From Streptomyces sp. SM10 (GTDB lineage: Bacteria > Actinomycetota > Actinomycetes > Streptomycetales > Streptomycetaceae), in contig NZ_NEUF01000184.1 in NCBI RefSeq assembly GCF_002910915.1, forward strand, positions 17,011 through 81,010: a DNA stretch of 64,000 nucleotides. Reading direction: 5' to 3'. The notes beneath the pieces were generated by a model. The model saw only the letters and a list, made by a program, of their open reading frames with translations, ran no database searches and was not told where the DNA came from. Shown here piece by piece: positions 44,260 to 52,653 of the stretch. A program made the position numbers and the translations under genes. How positions within the stretch are numbered: the stretch's first letter is position 1; each line of letters opens with the position of its first letter.

Positions 44260-45546
44260 TTACTGGTTGCCGCAGGCGGACGCGGTGGCGTCGAGCCAGG
44301 GCAGGTCGTGGCCCATCCGGTCGCGCTTGGTGCGCAGGTACCGGAGGTTGTGCTCGCCGGCCTGGACGGGCATGGGCTCGCGCCCGGTGACCTCGAGTCC
44401 GTGGCGTACGAGCGCGGCGGTCTTGTCCGGGTTGTTGGTCATCAGCCGCAGGGTGCGCACCCCGAGGTCCCGCAGGATCTGGGCGCCCGCCGCGTAGTCC
44501 CTGGCGTCGGCAGGGAGGCCGAGTTCGAGGTTGGCGTCGAGGGTGTCGGAGCCACGCTCCTGCAGTTCGTACGCGCGCAGCTTGGAGAGCAGCCCGATGC
44601 CGCGGCCCTCGTGGCCGCGCAGATAGACGACGACCCCGCGGCCCTCGGCCGTGACGCGCTCCATCGAGGTGTGCAGCTGTGGACCGCAGTCGCAGCGCTG
44701 CGACTGGAAGATGTCGCCGGTCAGGCATTCGGAGTGGACCCGGACGAGGACGTCCTGGCCGTCGCCGATGTCACCGTGGACGAGTGCCACGTGCTCGACG
44801 CCGTCGACGGTGGAGCGGTAGCCGTACGCGGTGAACGGGCCGAAGGTGGTGGGCAGCCGGACCTCGGCCTCGCGGCGGACCGTGGGCTCGGAGCTGCGGC
44901 GGTAGGCGATCAGGTCCTCGATGGAGATGATCGTGAGGCCGTGCTTGCGCGCGAAGGGAACGAGTTCGGGCAGCCGCAGCATCACCCCGTCCTCGCCGGC
45001 GATCTCGACGATGGCGCCCGCGGGGCGCAGTCCGGCGAGCCGGGCCAGGTCCACGGCGGCCTCGGTGTGACCGTTGCGGACGAGGACACCGCCGGTGCGG
45101 GCGCGCAGCGGGAAGACGTGGCCGGGCCGCACGAAGTCACCGGGGCCTGCCTTGCCGCCCGCCAGCATCCGGAGCGTGGTGGCGCGGTCGGCCGCGGAGA
45201 TCCCGGTGGTCACGCCGTGCTCCGCGGAGGCGTCCACGGAGACGGTGAAGGCGGTCTTCATCGACTCGGTGTTGTGGGTGACCATCTGCGGGAGTTCGAG
45301 GCGCTCCAGCTCGTCGTTCTCCATGGGCGCGCAGATCAGGCCGCGGCACTCGCTCATCATGAAGGCGACGATCTCGGGGGTCGCCTTCTCGGCGGCGATG
45401 ACGAGGTCGCCCTCGTTCTCCCGGTCCTCGTCGTCGACGACGACGACGGGCCGGCCGGCGGCGATGTCGCGGATCGCCTGCTCGACGGGGTCGAGCGAGA
45501 GGTCCTCGCGGGTGCGGTCGTGCAACCAGGTGGGCTGGGCAGTCAT
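44260..45546 (-). CDS. ribBA: Bifunctional DHBP synthase / GTP cyclohydrolase II
   Basis: Catalyses both entry steps of riboflavin synthesis. The N-terminal half (about 20-215) is 3,4-dihydroxy-2-butanone 4-phosphate synthase with VVVVDDEDRENEGDLVIAA and the His in RNGHTEAAVDL. The C-terminal half (about 220-410) is GTP cyclohydrolase II with the zinc ligands in SECLTGDIFQSQRCDCGPQL and GHEGRGIGL. At 428 residues it has the normal fused length. ATG at 45546 overlaps the ribM stop by 4 bases. Both active sites appear complete. Confidence 0.97.
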   Translation of the reverse strand: MTAQPTWLHDRTREDLSLDPVEQAIRDIAAGRPVVVVDDEDRENEGDLVIAAEKATPEIVAFMMSECRGLICAPMENDELERLELPQMVTHNTESMKTAFTVSVDASAEHGVTTGISAADRATTLRMLAGGKAGPGDFVRPGHVFPLRARTGGVLVRNGHTEAAVDLARLAGLRPAGAIVEIAGEDGVMLRLPELVPFARKHGLTIISIEDLIAYRRSSEPTVRREAEVRLPTTFGPFTAYGYRSTVDGVEHVALVHGDIGDGQDVLVRVHSECLTGDIFQSQRCDCGPQLHTSMERVTAEGRGVVVYLRGHEGRGIGLLSKLRAYELQERGSDTLDANLELGLPADARDYAAGAQILRDLGVRTLRLMTNNPDKTAALVRHGLEVTGREPMPVQAGEHNLRYLRTKRDRMGHDLPWLDATASACGNQ

Positions 45547-46187
45547 GCCGTGGCTCCTTCCAGAGCTGGTGTCCGCGTACGCAGCCACCAGTCGCGCATG
45601 CCCCACAGGACGAGGGCGCCGTAGACGACGTAGATGAGACCGGAGAAGGCGAGGCCGCTGTGGAAGTTGAGCGGTACGCCGACGAGGTCGACGAGCAGCC
45701 AGGCGAACCAGAACTCGACCATGCCGCGCGCCTGGGCGATCATCGCCACGAGGGTGCCGGCGAAGATGTAGGCGTCGGCCCACGGGCTCCAGGAGAGCGA
45801 CGGGAAGGCCGTGAACAGCCCGCCGACGGCGAGCGTGCCGAGCGCGGCGCCGCCCACCAGGTACCCACGCTCGCGCCAGGTGGCGAAGCGCACGGCGAGG
45901 GTGCCGTCCTGCGCCTGCTGCCTGCCGCGGGTCCACTGCTGCCAGCCCCAGACGGCCACGGCGATGACGATCAGCTGCTTGCCGACGCTGCCCGCCTGCT
46001 GCACGGAGACGTTCGCGGCGACCAGGACGACGCCGGACAGGAGCTGGGCGGGCCAGGTCCACACCGAGCGGAGCCAGCCGAGGGCCAGGGCGATCAGGCC
46101 GATCGTGTTGCCGATCATGTCCGACCAGATGATGTGCTGGTCGAAGGCGGTGAACGCCTCCGAGTTCAGCCAGTCCAGGGCGCTCAT
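45543..46187 (-). CDS. ribM: Riboflavin transporter RibM (PnuC family)
   Basis: Membrane transporter of the PnuC family, 214 residues with about seven helices (for example MIGNTIGLIALALGWLRSVW, VLVAANVSVQQAG, GWQQW near residue 80). PnuC proteins proper carry nicotinamide riboside. Actinobacterial members encoded inside riboflavin operons under an FMN riboswitch (RibM, also called PnuX) take up riboflavin. The operon position here, with 4-base overlaps to ribE and ribBA, supports the riboflavin role; the sequence alone does not. Confidence 0.85.
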   Translation of the reverse strand: MSALDWLNSEAFTAFDQHIIWSDMIGNTIGLIALALGWLRSVWTWPAQLLSGVVLVAANVSVQQAGSVGKQLIVIAVAVWGWQQWTRGRQQAQDGTLAVRFATWRERGYLVGGAALGTLAVGGLFTAFPSLSWSPWADAYIFAGTLVAMIAQARGMVEFWFAWLLVDLVGVPLNFHSGLAFSGLIYVVYGALVLWGMRDWWLRTRTPALEGATA

Positions 46188-46804
46188 GCGACCGGCTCCC
46201 CGGGCGCGGGGGCGGTGCCGTGGGCGAGCAGCCGTTCGACGTACTTGGCGAGGACGTCCACCTCGAGGTTGACCGGGTCGCCGGGGACCTTGAGGCCGAG
46301 CGTGGTCAGCGCGAGTGTGGTGGGGATGAGGCTGATCGTGAAGAAGTCGGGCCCCGCGTCGACGACGGTCAGGCTCACCCCGTCGACGGTGATCGAGCCC
46401 TTCTCCACGACGTAGCGGGTCAGACCTGCGGGCAGGGAGATCGTGACGAGCTCCCAGTTCTCGGAGACCTTGCGCTCGACGATGTGGCCGGTGCCGTCCA
46501 CGTGCCCCTGGACGATATGGCCGCCGAGGCGGCCGCCGAGCGCCATGGGGCGCTCCAGGTTGACCCGGGAGCCGGCCGCCAGCGCGCCGAGGCTGGAGCG
46601 GTCCAGCGTCTCGGCCATGACGTCGGCGGTGAACTCGTTCTCCCCGAGGTCCACGACGGTGAGGCAGACGCCGTTGACGGCGATGGAGTCGCCGTGTTTG
46701 GCGCCCTCGGTCACCACGGGGCCCCGCAGTCGGAAACGGGAGGCGTCCTCGAGCTTCTCGACGGCCGTGACCTCACCCAGTTCTTCGACGATTCCGGTGA
46801 ACAC
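46184..46804 (-). CDS. ribE: Riboflavin synthase alpha chain
   Basis: Dismutates two 6,7-dimethyl-8-ribityllumazine molecules into riboflavin and the ribitylamino-uracil. The 206-residue protein consists of two lumazine-binding barrels: MFTGIVEELGEV with GVCLTVVDLGENEFTADVM in the first (1-96), and HIVQGHVDGTGHI with GVSLTVVDAGPDFFTISLI in the second. The MFTGIVEE start is universal in the family. Immediately follows ribD and overlaps ribM by 4 bases. Confidence 0.97.
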   Translation of the reverse strand: MFTGIVEELGEVTAVEKLEDASRFRLRGPVVTEGAKHGDSIAVNGVCLTVVDLGENEFTADVMAETLDRSSLGALAAGSRVNLERPMALGGRLGGHIVQGHVDGTGHIVERKVSENWELVTISLPAGLTRYVVEKGSITVDGVSLTVVDAGPDFFTISLIPTTLALTTLGLKVPGDPVNLEVDVLAKYVERLLAHGTAPAPGEPVA

Positions 46805-47905
46805 TCAGTTTCCCTTCCGAGCAGGAACGGGGACGGCGGTGATGCGCAGATCGGGGCCGAGACGGACGGTCTCGGTCACGTCGAGGCGCAACGCCCGGGA
46901 GATGGTGGAGATTCCGGCGTCGGCGAGGGCCGCCGGGCCCGCGCCGAGGAGAACCGGGGCGAGATAGCCGACGACGGTGTCGACTGCTCCCGCGGCGACG
47001 AAGGCGCCGGCCAGGACCGGACCGCCCTCGAGGAGTACGGAGCGGACGCCGCGCCCGTGGAGGGCGGCCAGCAGGGCATGGATGTCGAGGCCGGGGCCGG
47101 CGGCGGCGCGCGGCAGACGCAGCACGACCTCCTCGGGGAGGTGGCCGGCCTCGGCGTCGTCGGCGACCGCGATCAGGGTGGGAGCGGTGTCGTCGAGGAC
47201 CCGGGCCCCGGGCCGGACAGCGGTGGCGCCCGTGTCGACGACCACCCTGAGCGGCTGGGAGGCGCCCTCGATGCCGCGTACGCCCAGCTGGGGGTCGTCG
47301 GCGCGGGCGGTGCCCGAGCCGACCACGACGGCGTCGGCCTCGGCACGGAGCCGGTGGACGTCGGCGCGGGCCTCGGGTGAGGTGATCCAGCGGCTGGTGG
47401 CGTCGGCGGCGGCGATCCGGCCGTCGAGGGTGGCCGCGTACTTCCACAGGACGTACGGGCGGCCGAGGCGGACCGAGGTGAGCCAGGCGGTGTTGCCGGT
47501 CTCCGCCTCGTCGGCGAGGAGGCCCTGCTCCACCTGGATCCCGGCGGCACGCAGCGTGTCCGCACCGCCCGTGGCCTGCGGGTTCGGGTCGCCCACCGCG
47601 TAGACGACCCGGCTGACGCCGGCCTCGGTGAGTGCCTGGGCGCAGGGACCGGTGCGTCCGGTGTGGTTGCAGGGTTCGAGGGTGACGAAGGCGGTGCCGC
47701 CCCGGGCGCGCTCGCCGGCCTCGCGCAGGGCGTGGATCTCGGCGTGCGGTCCTCCGGCACGCTGGTGGAAGCCCTCACCCGCCTGTTCCCCTGCGGCGTC
47801 GAGAATGACGCAGCCGACGACGGGATTGGGGCTGGTGGCGCCGAGTCCGCGGGCCGCGAGCGTGATCGCCCGCCGCATGGCGTTGTTTTCGGCTGCGGTG
47901 GCCAC
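46805..47905 (-). CDS. ribD: Bifunctional riboflavin deaminase/reductase
   Basis: Deaminates and reduces the pyrimidine intermediate of riboflavin synthesis. The 366-residue protein has an N-terminal zinc deaminase (GPHAEIHALREAGERARGGT, VTLEPCNHTGRTGPCAQAL) and a C-terminal NADPH reductase (from about 150: RLGRPYVLWKYAATLDGRIA, LLEGGPVLAGAFV). First gene of the rib operon, GTG at 47905 preceded by AGGAGG. About 165 bases separate it from the riboswitch. Confidence 0.97.
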   Translation of the reverse strand: MATAAENNAMRRAITLAARGLGATSPNPVVGCVILDAAGEQAGEGFHQRAGGPHAEIHALREAGERARGGTAFVTLEPCNHTGRTGPCAQALTEAGVSRVVYAVGDPNPQATGGADTLRAAGIQVEQGLLADEAETGNTAWLTSVRLGRPYVLWKYAATLDGRIAAADATSRWITSPEARADVHRLRAEADAVVVGSGTARADDPQLGVRGIEGASQPLRVVVDTGATAVRPGARVLDDTAPTLIAVADDAEAGHLPEEVVLRLPRAAAGPGLDIHALLAALHGRGVRSVLLEGGPVLAGAFVAAGAVDTVVGYLAPVLLGAGPAALADAGISTISRALRLDVTETVRLGPDLRITAVPVPARKGN

Positions 47906-48068
47906 CGGATCCTCCTGCCTCTTCGGGCACGGACTCCGGGGCCTGTCGAGGACGACAGAAGAAACGGAACGCGACAGGGGACGCCGGAGACCGAGGAACG
48001 GATGTGACCGTCCCGGGGCATCCCGGAACGCATCCGCCTACGGCGGCGTACCTGTGACGGCCCGCCGC

Positions 48069-48191
48069 GCACTGCCTCCCATCCGGACTTTCACCGTCGG
48101 TCCAGGAATCTCACCTGGTCAACCGGCCGCTGGATGCGGACGGGTCGCGGACTATAACCGCCGGTTCGGAATTACACCGACCCCGGAGTGC
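48069..48191 (-). ncRNA. FMN riboswitch (RFN element)
   Basis: Read on the minus strand, the conserved RFN sequence blocks are all present: GGTGTAATTCCGAACCGGCG, GGTTATAGTCCGCGA, AGGTGAGATTCCTGGACCGA, CGGTGAAAGTCCGGATGGGA. The closing helix P1 pairs GCACT with AGTGC. It binds FMN and turns the rib operon (ribD-E-M-BA-H) down when flavin is plentiful. I cannot tell whether control is by termination or at the ribosome site. Confidence 0.95.
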
Positions 48192-48307
48192 GCTGCTGCT
48201 GGTACAGGGTCATTCTGCCACGTTCGGCCATGGTCCATACGGGTGCCCTCTGTGGAACAGCTCACAAGCCACTGGGGGCCCTTCGCGGAACACTCCCCCC
48301 TCCCGGC

Positions 48308-48349
48308 TGGTCCATACCTATTGACTCATTGGTCTAGTCCTCTTAATCT
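48308..48349 (+). promoter_or_regulatory. Chitinase promoter with paired DasR-like boxes
   Basis: TGGTCCATACCT (48308-48319) and TGGTCTAGTCCT (48330-48341) are 22 bases apart, with a TTGACT -35 (48321-48326) between them and TAATCT (48344-48349) as -10 after 17 bases. The second box matches 10 of 12 bases of the DasR core. The layout equals that of the chitinase promoter at 8342. Confidence 0.8.
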
Positions 48350-48458
48350 CTGCGTCACCTCCGAGGAACGTCGTCCGGGTGTGCGCACACCCGGACACCG
48401 CGCAACCCATCCCCATTTGCCAGTTGTGTTCTGCCGACCTCCCCAGGAGGAACAACAC

Positions 48459-50828
48459 ATGCTGTCCCCCACCCGCGCGAGAGCCACCCTGATGGCAGCC
48501 GGCGCCGCCGCCGCACTGCTGCTGGGCTCTCTCACCGCGTCCCCCTCGGCCGCCGCCGACCAGGAGTCCTGTCGGCCCGACGGGCTCTACGAGACCCCCG
48601 GCGTCGACGTGCCGTACTGCTCGGTCTACGACAGCGAAGGCCGCGAGAAGATGGGCGCCGACCACCAGCGGCGTGTCATCGGGTACTTCACGAACTGGCG
48701 TACCGGCAAGGACGGCAAGCCCGCCTACCTCGCCTCGGACATTCCGTGGGACAAGGTCACCCACCTGAACTACGCCTTCGCTCACGTCGACGGAGCCAAC
48801 AAGATCTCCGTAGGCACCGATGGCCCCGACAACGCCTCCACCGGGATGACCTGGCCGGGCGTCGCGGGAGCCGAGATGGACCCCGCCCTTCCGTACAAGG
48901 GTCACTTCAACCTGCTCAACAAGTTCAAGAAGCAGCACCCGGACGTGAAGACCCTGGTCTCCGTGGGCGGCTGGGCCGAGACCGGCGGCTACTTCGACGA
49001 CAACGGCGACCGGGTGGACTCGGGCGGCTTCTACTCGATGGCCACCAACGCCGACGGCTCGGTGAACCAGAGCGGCATCAACACCTTCGCCGACTCCACG
49101 GTCGCCTTCATCAAGAAGTACGGGTTCAACGGGGTCGACATCGACTACGAGTACCCGACGACGATGAAGGACGCGGGCAACCCGCTGGACCACACCCTGG
49201 CCAACGCCCGCCGCGCCGGCCTCGTCAAAAGCTACGGCGCCCTGATGAAGACGCTGCGCGAGAAGCTCGACCGCGCCTCCGCCGCCGACGGCACGCACTA
49301 CCTGCTGACGGTCGCGGCCCCCTCCTCCGGCTATCTGCTGCGCGGGATGGAGACCTTCCAGGTCCAGAAGTACCTGGACTACGTGAACATCATGTCCTAC
49401 GACCTGCACGGCGCCTGGAACGAGTACGTCGGGCCCAACGCCTCGCTCTTCGACGACGGCAAGGACGCCGAACTGGCGCAGGCCGGTGTCTACTCGACCT
49501 CCCAGTACGGCGGCGTCGGCTACCTCAACACGGACTGGGCCTACCACTACTTCCGGGGCTCCATGCCGGCCGGCCGGATCAACATCGGACTGCCCTACTA
49601 CACCCGCGGCTTCAAGAACGTGCAGGGCGGCACGAACGGACTGTGGGGCAAGGCCGCCACCACGGACTGCCCGGCGGGCGCGGGCCTGACCAAGTGCGGT
49701 GACGGCGCGGTCGGCATCGACAACCTCTGGCACGACCTGGACACGAACGGCAGGGAGTCCCCGGCGGGTTCCAACCCGATGTGGCACGCGAAGAACCTGG
49801 AGAAGGGGGTCGTCGGTGACTACGTCACCCAGTACGGCCTGCCCGCGTCCACGCAGCTGACCGGCACCTACGTCCGCAACTACGACTCGACACTCGTCGC
49901 GCCCTGGCTGTGGAACGCCCAGAAGAAGGTGTTCCTGTCCACCGAGGACGAGCAGTCGGTGACCACCAAGGCCGACTACGTCGTCGACAGGGGCATCGGC
50001 GGCACGATGATCTGGGAGCTCGCCGGCGACTACGCCTGGAACGCGGCCAAGGGGCAGTACGAGCCGGGCTCCACTCTGACCTCGGCCATGTACGACGCCT
50101 TCAAGTCGGCCGCCCCCTACGGCGCGAAGCGGTCCACCATCGACCTGCCGTCAGAAGCGCTCGACATCGACGTGTCGTTCGACCAGTTCCCGCTCGGGGA
50201 CTCGAACTACCCGATCAGCCCGAAGCTGAAGATCACCAACAACACGACGGCCACCCTGCCGGGCGGCACGGAGTTCCAGTTCGACTACGCGACCTCCGCC
50301 CCGGCCAACGCCAAGGACCAGTCCGGATTCGGGACGAAGATCGTACGCAGCGACCACACCGCGGCGAACAACGTCGGCGGGCTGAAGGGCGACTACAACC
50401 GGGTCTCGCTGAAGCTGCCGTCCTGGCAGACGCTGGCCCCGGGAGCCTCCGTACAGCTGGACTTCGTCTACTACCTCCCGACGTCGACCCCGTCCAACTG
50501 GACGGTGACCTTCGGCGGGTCCACATACGCCCTCGCCGGTGACCTGGCCCGGGGCACCACCGTGGTCCAGCCGGGGGCGGGTAGCACGCCCACACCGACC
50601 CCGACGCCCACCTCCTCCGCGACTCCCTCCCCGACGCCGAGTCCGACCTCGACCTCGGGTCCGGGCGGCAGCTGCTCCGCGACGGCATGGAGCGCCACGG
50701 CCGAGTACGGGGGCGGGGCGACGGTGAGCCACGGCTCGCACACCTGGAAGGCCCGGTGGTGGACCAAGGGCGAGACCCCCGGCACCACCGGTGAGTGGGG
50801 CGTCTGGCAGGACCTCGGGGCCTGCTGA
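48459..50828 (+). CDS. Secreted modular GH18 chitinase with C-terminal CBM5/12
   Basis: Extracellular chitinase of 789 residues. Signal peptide at 1-35 (LMAAGAAAALLLGSL, cleavage after PSAAA), then a GH18 domain (about 65-550) with RVIGYFTNWR, LVSVGGWAETGGYF and the catalytic FNGVDIDYEYP (Glu acid), MSYDLHGAW and MIWELAGDYAW. A beta-sandwich domain with chitinase-C character follows (about 560-695; FPLGDSNYPISPKLKITNN), a Pro/Thr/Ser linker (about 705-735) and a CBM5/12 chitin-binding module (CSATAWSATAEYGGG ... WWTKGETPG). ATG at 48459 follows CAGGAGG. It probably matches chiI of S. coelicolor by position next to ribD. Confidence 0.95.
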   Translation: MLSPTRARATLMAAGAAAALLLGSLTASPSAAADQESCRPDGLYETPGVDVPYCSVYDSEGREKMGADHQRRVIGYFTNWRTGKDGKPAYLASDIPWDKVTHLNYAFAHVDGANKISVGTDGPDNASTGMTWPGVAGAEMDPALPYKGHFNLLNKFKKQHPDVKTLVSVGGWAETGGYFDDNGDRVDSGGFYSMATNADGSVNQSGINTFADSTVAFIKKYGFNGVDIDYEYPTTMKDAGNPLDHTLANARRAGLVKSYGALMKTLREKLDRASAADGTHYLLTVAAPSSGYLLRGMETFQVQKYLDYVNIMSYDLHGAWNEYVGPNASLFDDGKDAELAQAGVYSTSQYGGVGYLNTDWAYHYFRGSMPAGRINIGLPYYTRGFKNVQGGTNGLWGKAATTDCPAGAGLTKCGDGAVGIDNLWHDLDTNGRESPAGSNPMWHAKNLEKGVVGDYVTQYGLPASTQLTGTYVRNYDSTLVAPWLWNAQKKVFLSTEDEQSVTTKADYVVDRGIGGTMIWELAGDYAWNAAKGQYEPGSTLTSAMYDAFKSAAPYGAKRSTIDLPSEALDIDVSFDQFPLGDSNYPISPKLKITNNTTATLPGGTEFQFDYATSAPANAKDQSGFGTKIVRSDHTAANNVGGLKGDYNRVSLKLPSWQTLAPGASVQLDFVYYLPTSTPSNWTVTFGGSTYALAGDLARGTTVVQPGAGSTPTPTPTPTSSATPSPTPSPTSTSGPGGSCSATAWSATAEYGGGATVSHGSHTWKARWWTKGETPGTTGEWGVWQDLGAC

Positions 50829-50850
50829 TACCGCTCCCGCACCCCACCGC

Positions 50851-50885
50851 CCCGCGGTGACCGGCAGGACGCCGGTCACCGCGGG
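50851..50885 (+). terminator. Strong hairpin after the chitinase gene
   Basis: CCCGCGGTGACCGGC (50851-50865) and GCCGGTCACCGCGGG (50871-50885) form a perfect 15-bp stem with a 5-base loop, 22 bases after the stop codon. Confidence 0.85.
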
Positions 50886-50944
50886 GCCGGCGTCGTGTCG
50901 GCGGACGCTCTTCCGTACGAGGGGAGCCAACCAGCAGCGTTGAA

Positions 50945-51260
50945 ATGACAGGGCCGGCCGCCCTCGATGAGGTTGACCGCCGATGGCAGACCGAGACTTC
51001 CGGCCGACTGATCACTCCAGGAGTCAGAGAGTTCCTCATTCTGCCGCCCGGAGGCGGGGGTGCCTCTGTCGGATGGGTTCGGGTGAGCGACGCCGCAAGA
51101 ATTCCTCTGCCCTCCCGTATCGCAGAGTTGACCGGGTCGCCAGAACTCCTGAGCCTGTCAGGCGACGGAAGCTACCTGTGCGCGGTCACCGAGGAAGACG
51201 ACGAATACTGGATCTTCGTTCGTCGACCGGGGCAGTACCCCCACTGCGTTTGGAATGGCG
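50945..51260 (+). pseudogene. Coding-like N-terminal fragment of an unknown protein
   Basis: The frame from ATG at 50945 reads MTGPAALDEVDRRWQTETSG and continues FLILPPGGG, LPSRIAELTGSPELLSLSGD and EDDEYWIFVRRPG, which looks like a real soluble protein. Third positions are less GC-rich than in neighbours (many A and T endings such as GTT, GGA, ATT), a sign of different origin. After about 51260 the frame stays open only as a shadow of the antisense ROK gene. The true 3' end therefore seems to have been lost or replaced. No family recognised. Confidence 0.4.
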
Positions 51261-51315
51261 ATGACATCCCAGGCACAGCTGCGTGGGCCGCTGTCGTCGG
51301 CACCGCGGGTCGTCT

Positions 51316-52512
51316 TCACCCTCCCGGGGCGAAAAGTGCCTCCTGGGCGGACTCCCGTGCCGCGAACAGCGCGCCGCGCAGGACCGCCCCGCCACCGAGC
51401 GTCCCGGCCCTGACCTCCGTACGGAGAGGAGACATCCGGGCCAGTCGCTCCTCCACCCGCGCGGCGAGGACGTCACCGCCGGCGCGGCCGACCTCACCGG
51501 CGAGGACGAGGCAGCCGGGGTCGAGCACGGAGACGACGGAGGCGGCTCCGAGGGCGAGGAGGCCGGCGAGCGCCTCCAGGAAGGCCTCACCGCCCGTGCC
51601 GGCGCGCAGCGCGGCCCGTACGGCGAACGCGGCGGCGGGGTCCTGCTCCTGCGTCGTCTCCTCCGGCGAGCCCCAGGCCCGGATGCCGTGCCGCGCGGCC
51701 AGCTCACAGACGGCGGCCGAGCCGACCAGGGAGTGGAATCCTCCCTCGCAGTTGACCGACGAGGGGACCCCGGAGGTGCCGGGCACCGGCAGGAACCCGA
51801 TCTCCCCGGCGCCGCCCGACGCGCCGCGCCGCAGCTTCCCGTCGAGCATGACGGCGGCTCCGATGCCGTGGCCGAGCCAGAGCAGGACGAAGGTGTCCCG
51901 GTCCTGGGCGGCCCCGATGCGGTGTTCGGCGACGGCGGCCAGGTTGGTCTCGTTCTCCACGAGGACGGTCGCCGACAGGCGCTGCTGGAGCTCCGTGACC
52001 AGCCCTCTGTGCCAGGCGGGAAGTCCGGCGGTGTTCCTGAGCTCGCCGGTGACCGGGTCGATCAGGCCCGGGGCGCCGACACCGACGCTGTGGAGGGGCG
52101 CCGTCCCGGCGGTACGGGCGGTGCGCTCCAGCATCGCCACGGCCCGCTCGACGGCGGGCCGTGTCCCGGTGTCGCTGCCGATCGGCAGGGTGGCCTCGGC
52201 GAGCGTGACGCCGAGCAGGTCCGCGACGACCACGGCGACGCTGTCCGTCCGCACGTCGAGGGCGGCCAGGTGCGCGCGGTCGGCGACGATCCCGTACAGC
52301 CGGGCATTGGGTCCGCGGCGGTCCGCGCCGCTCTCCCCGACGACCTGGATCAGTCCGGCGCCCTGGAGGCGGTCCACCAGGTCGGCGACCGTGGGACGGG
52401 ACAGACCGGTCAGGGTCTTCAGCTGAGTGGCCGTCAGCGGGCCGTCCCGCTGGAGCAGTCGCAGGGCGAGCCGGTCGTTGAGGGCCCGGGCGGTGCTCGG
52501 GGATGCGGGCAT
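51316..52512 (-). CDS. ROK family transcriptional regulator
   Basis: Repressor of the NagC/XylR (ROK) type, 398 residues from ATG at 52512. The N-terminal winged helix-turn-helix is in QLKTLTGLSRPTVADLVDRL. The ROK sugar-kinase-like domain follows with GVGAPGLIDPVTGEL, ENETNLAAVAEHRIG, LWLGHGIGAAVMLDG and GAGEIGFLPV. The zinc-binding CxCGxxGC motif of sugar-binding ROK proteins is reduced to a single Cys (VNCEGGFHS), so ligand binding may differ. It is divergent from the MFS gene with a dyad between them. From memory the pair exists in S. coelicolor. Confidence 0.92.
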   Translation of the reverse strand: MPASPSTARALNDRLALRLLQRDGPLTATQLKTLTGLSRPTVADLVDRLQGAGLIQVVGESGADRRGPNARLYGIVADRAHLAALDVRTDSVAVVVADLLGVTLAEATLPIGSDTGTRPAVERAVAMLERTARTAGTAPLHSVGVGAPGLIDPVTGELRNTAGLPAWHRGLVTELQQRLSATVLVENETNLAAVAEHRIGAAQDRDTFVLLWLGHGIGAAVMLDGKLRRGASGGAGEIGFLPVPGTSGVPSSVNCEGGFHSLVGSAAVCELAARHGIRAWGSPEETTQEQDPAAAFAVRAALRAGTGGEAFLEALAGLLALGAASVVSVLDPGCLVLAGEVGRAGGDVLAARVEERLARMSPLRTEVRAGTLGGGAVLRGALFAARESAQEALFAPGG

Positions 52513-52560
52513 GCCGGGATCCTTCCAGATCTCTGACGGTCCGCTGCCATGGGGGTTATT

Positions 52561-52581
52561 TATCAGGCAGGCTTCCTGATA
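52561..52581. promoter_or_regulatory. Inverted repeat, probable ROK operator
   Basis: TATCAGG (52561-52567) and CCTGATA (52575-52581) form a perfect 7-bp inverted repeat with 7-base centre, in the gap between the divergent ROK and MFS genes. ROK regulators of this kind bind AT-edged dyads near their own promoters. Assigned by position and symmetry only. Confidence 0.6.
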
Positions 52582-52653
52582 GTTTACGCCCCGCACCGCG
52601 CGATGCCCGCCGGAGACACGGCGGGCCAGGATTCCCAGGGGAGGGCACGGCGC

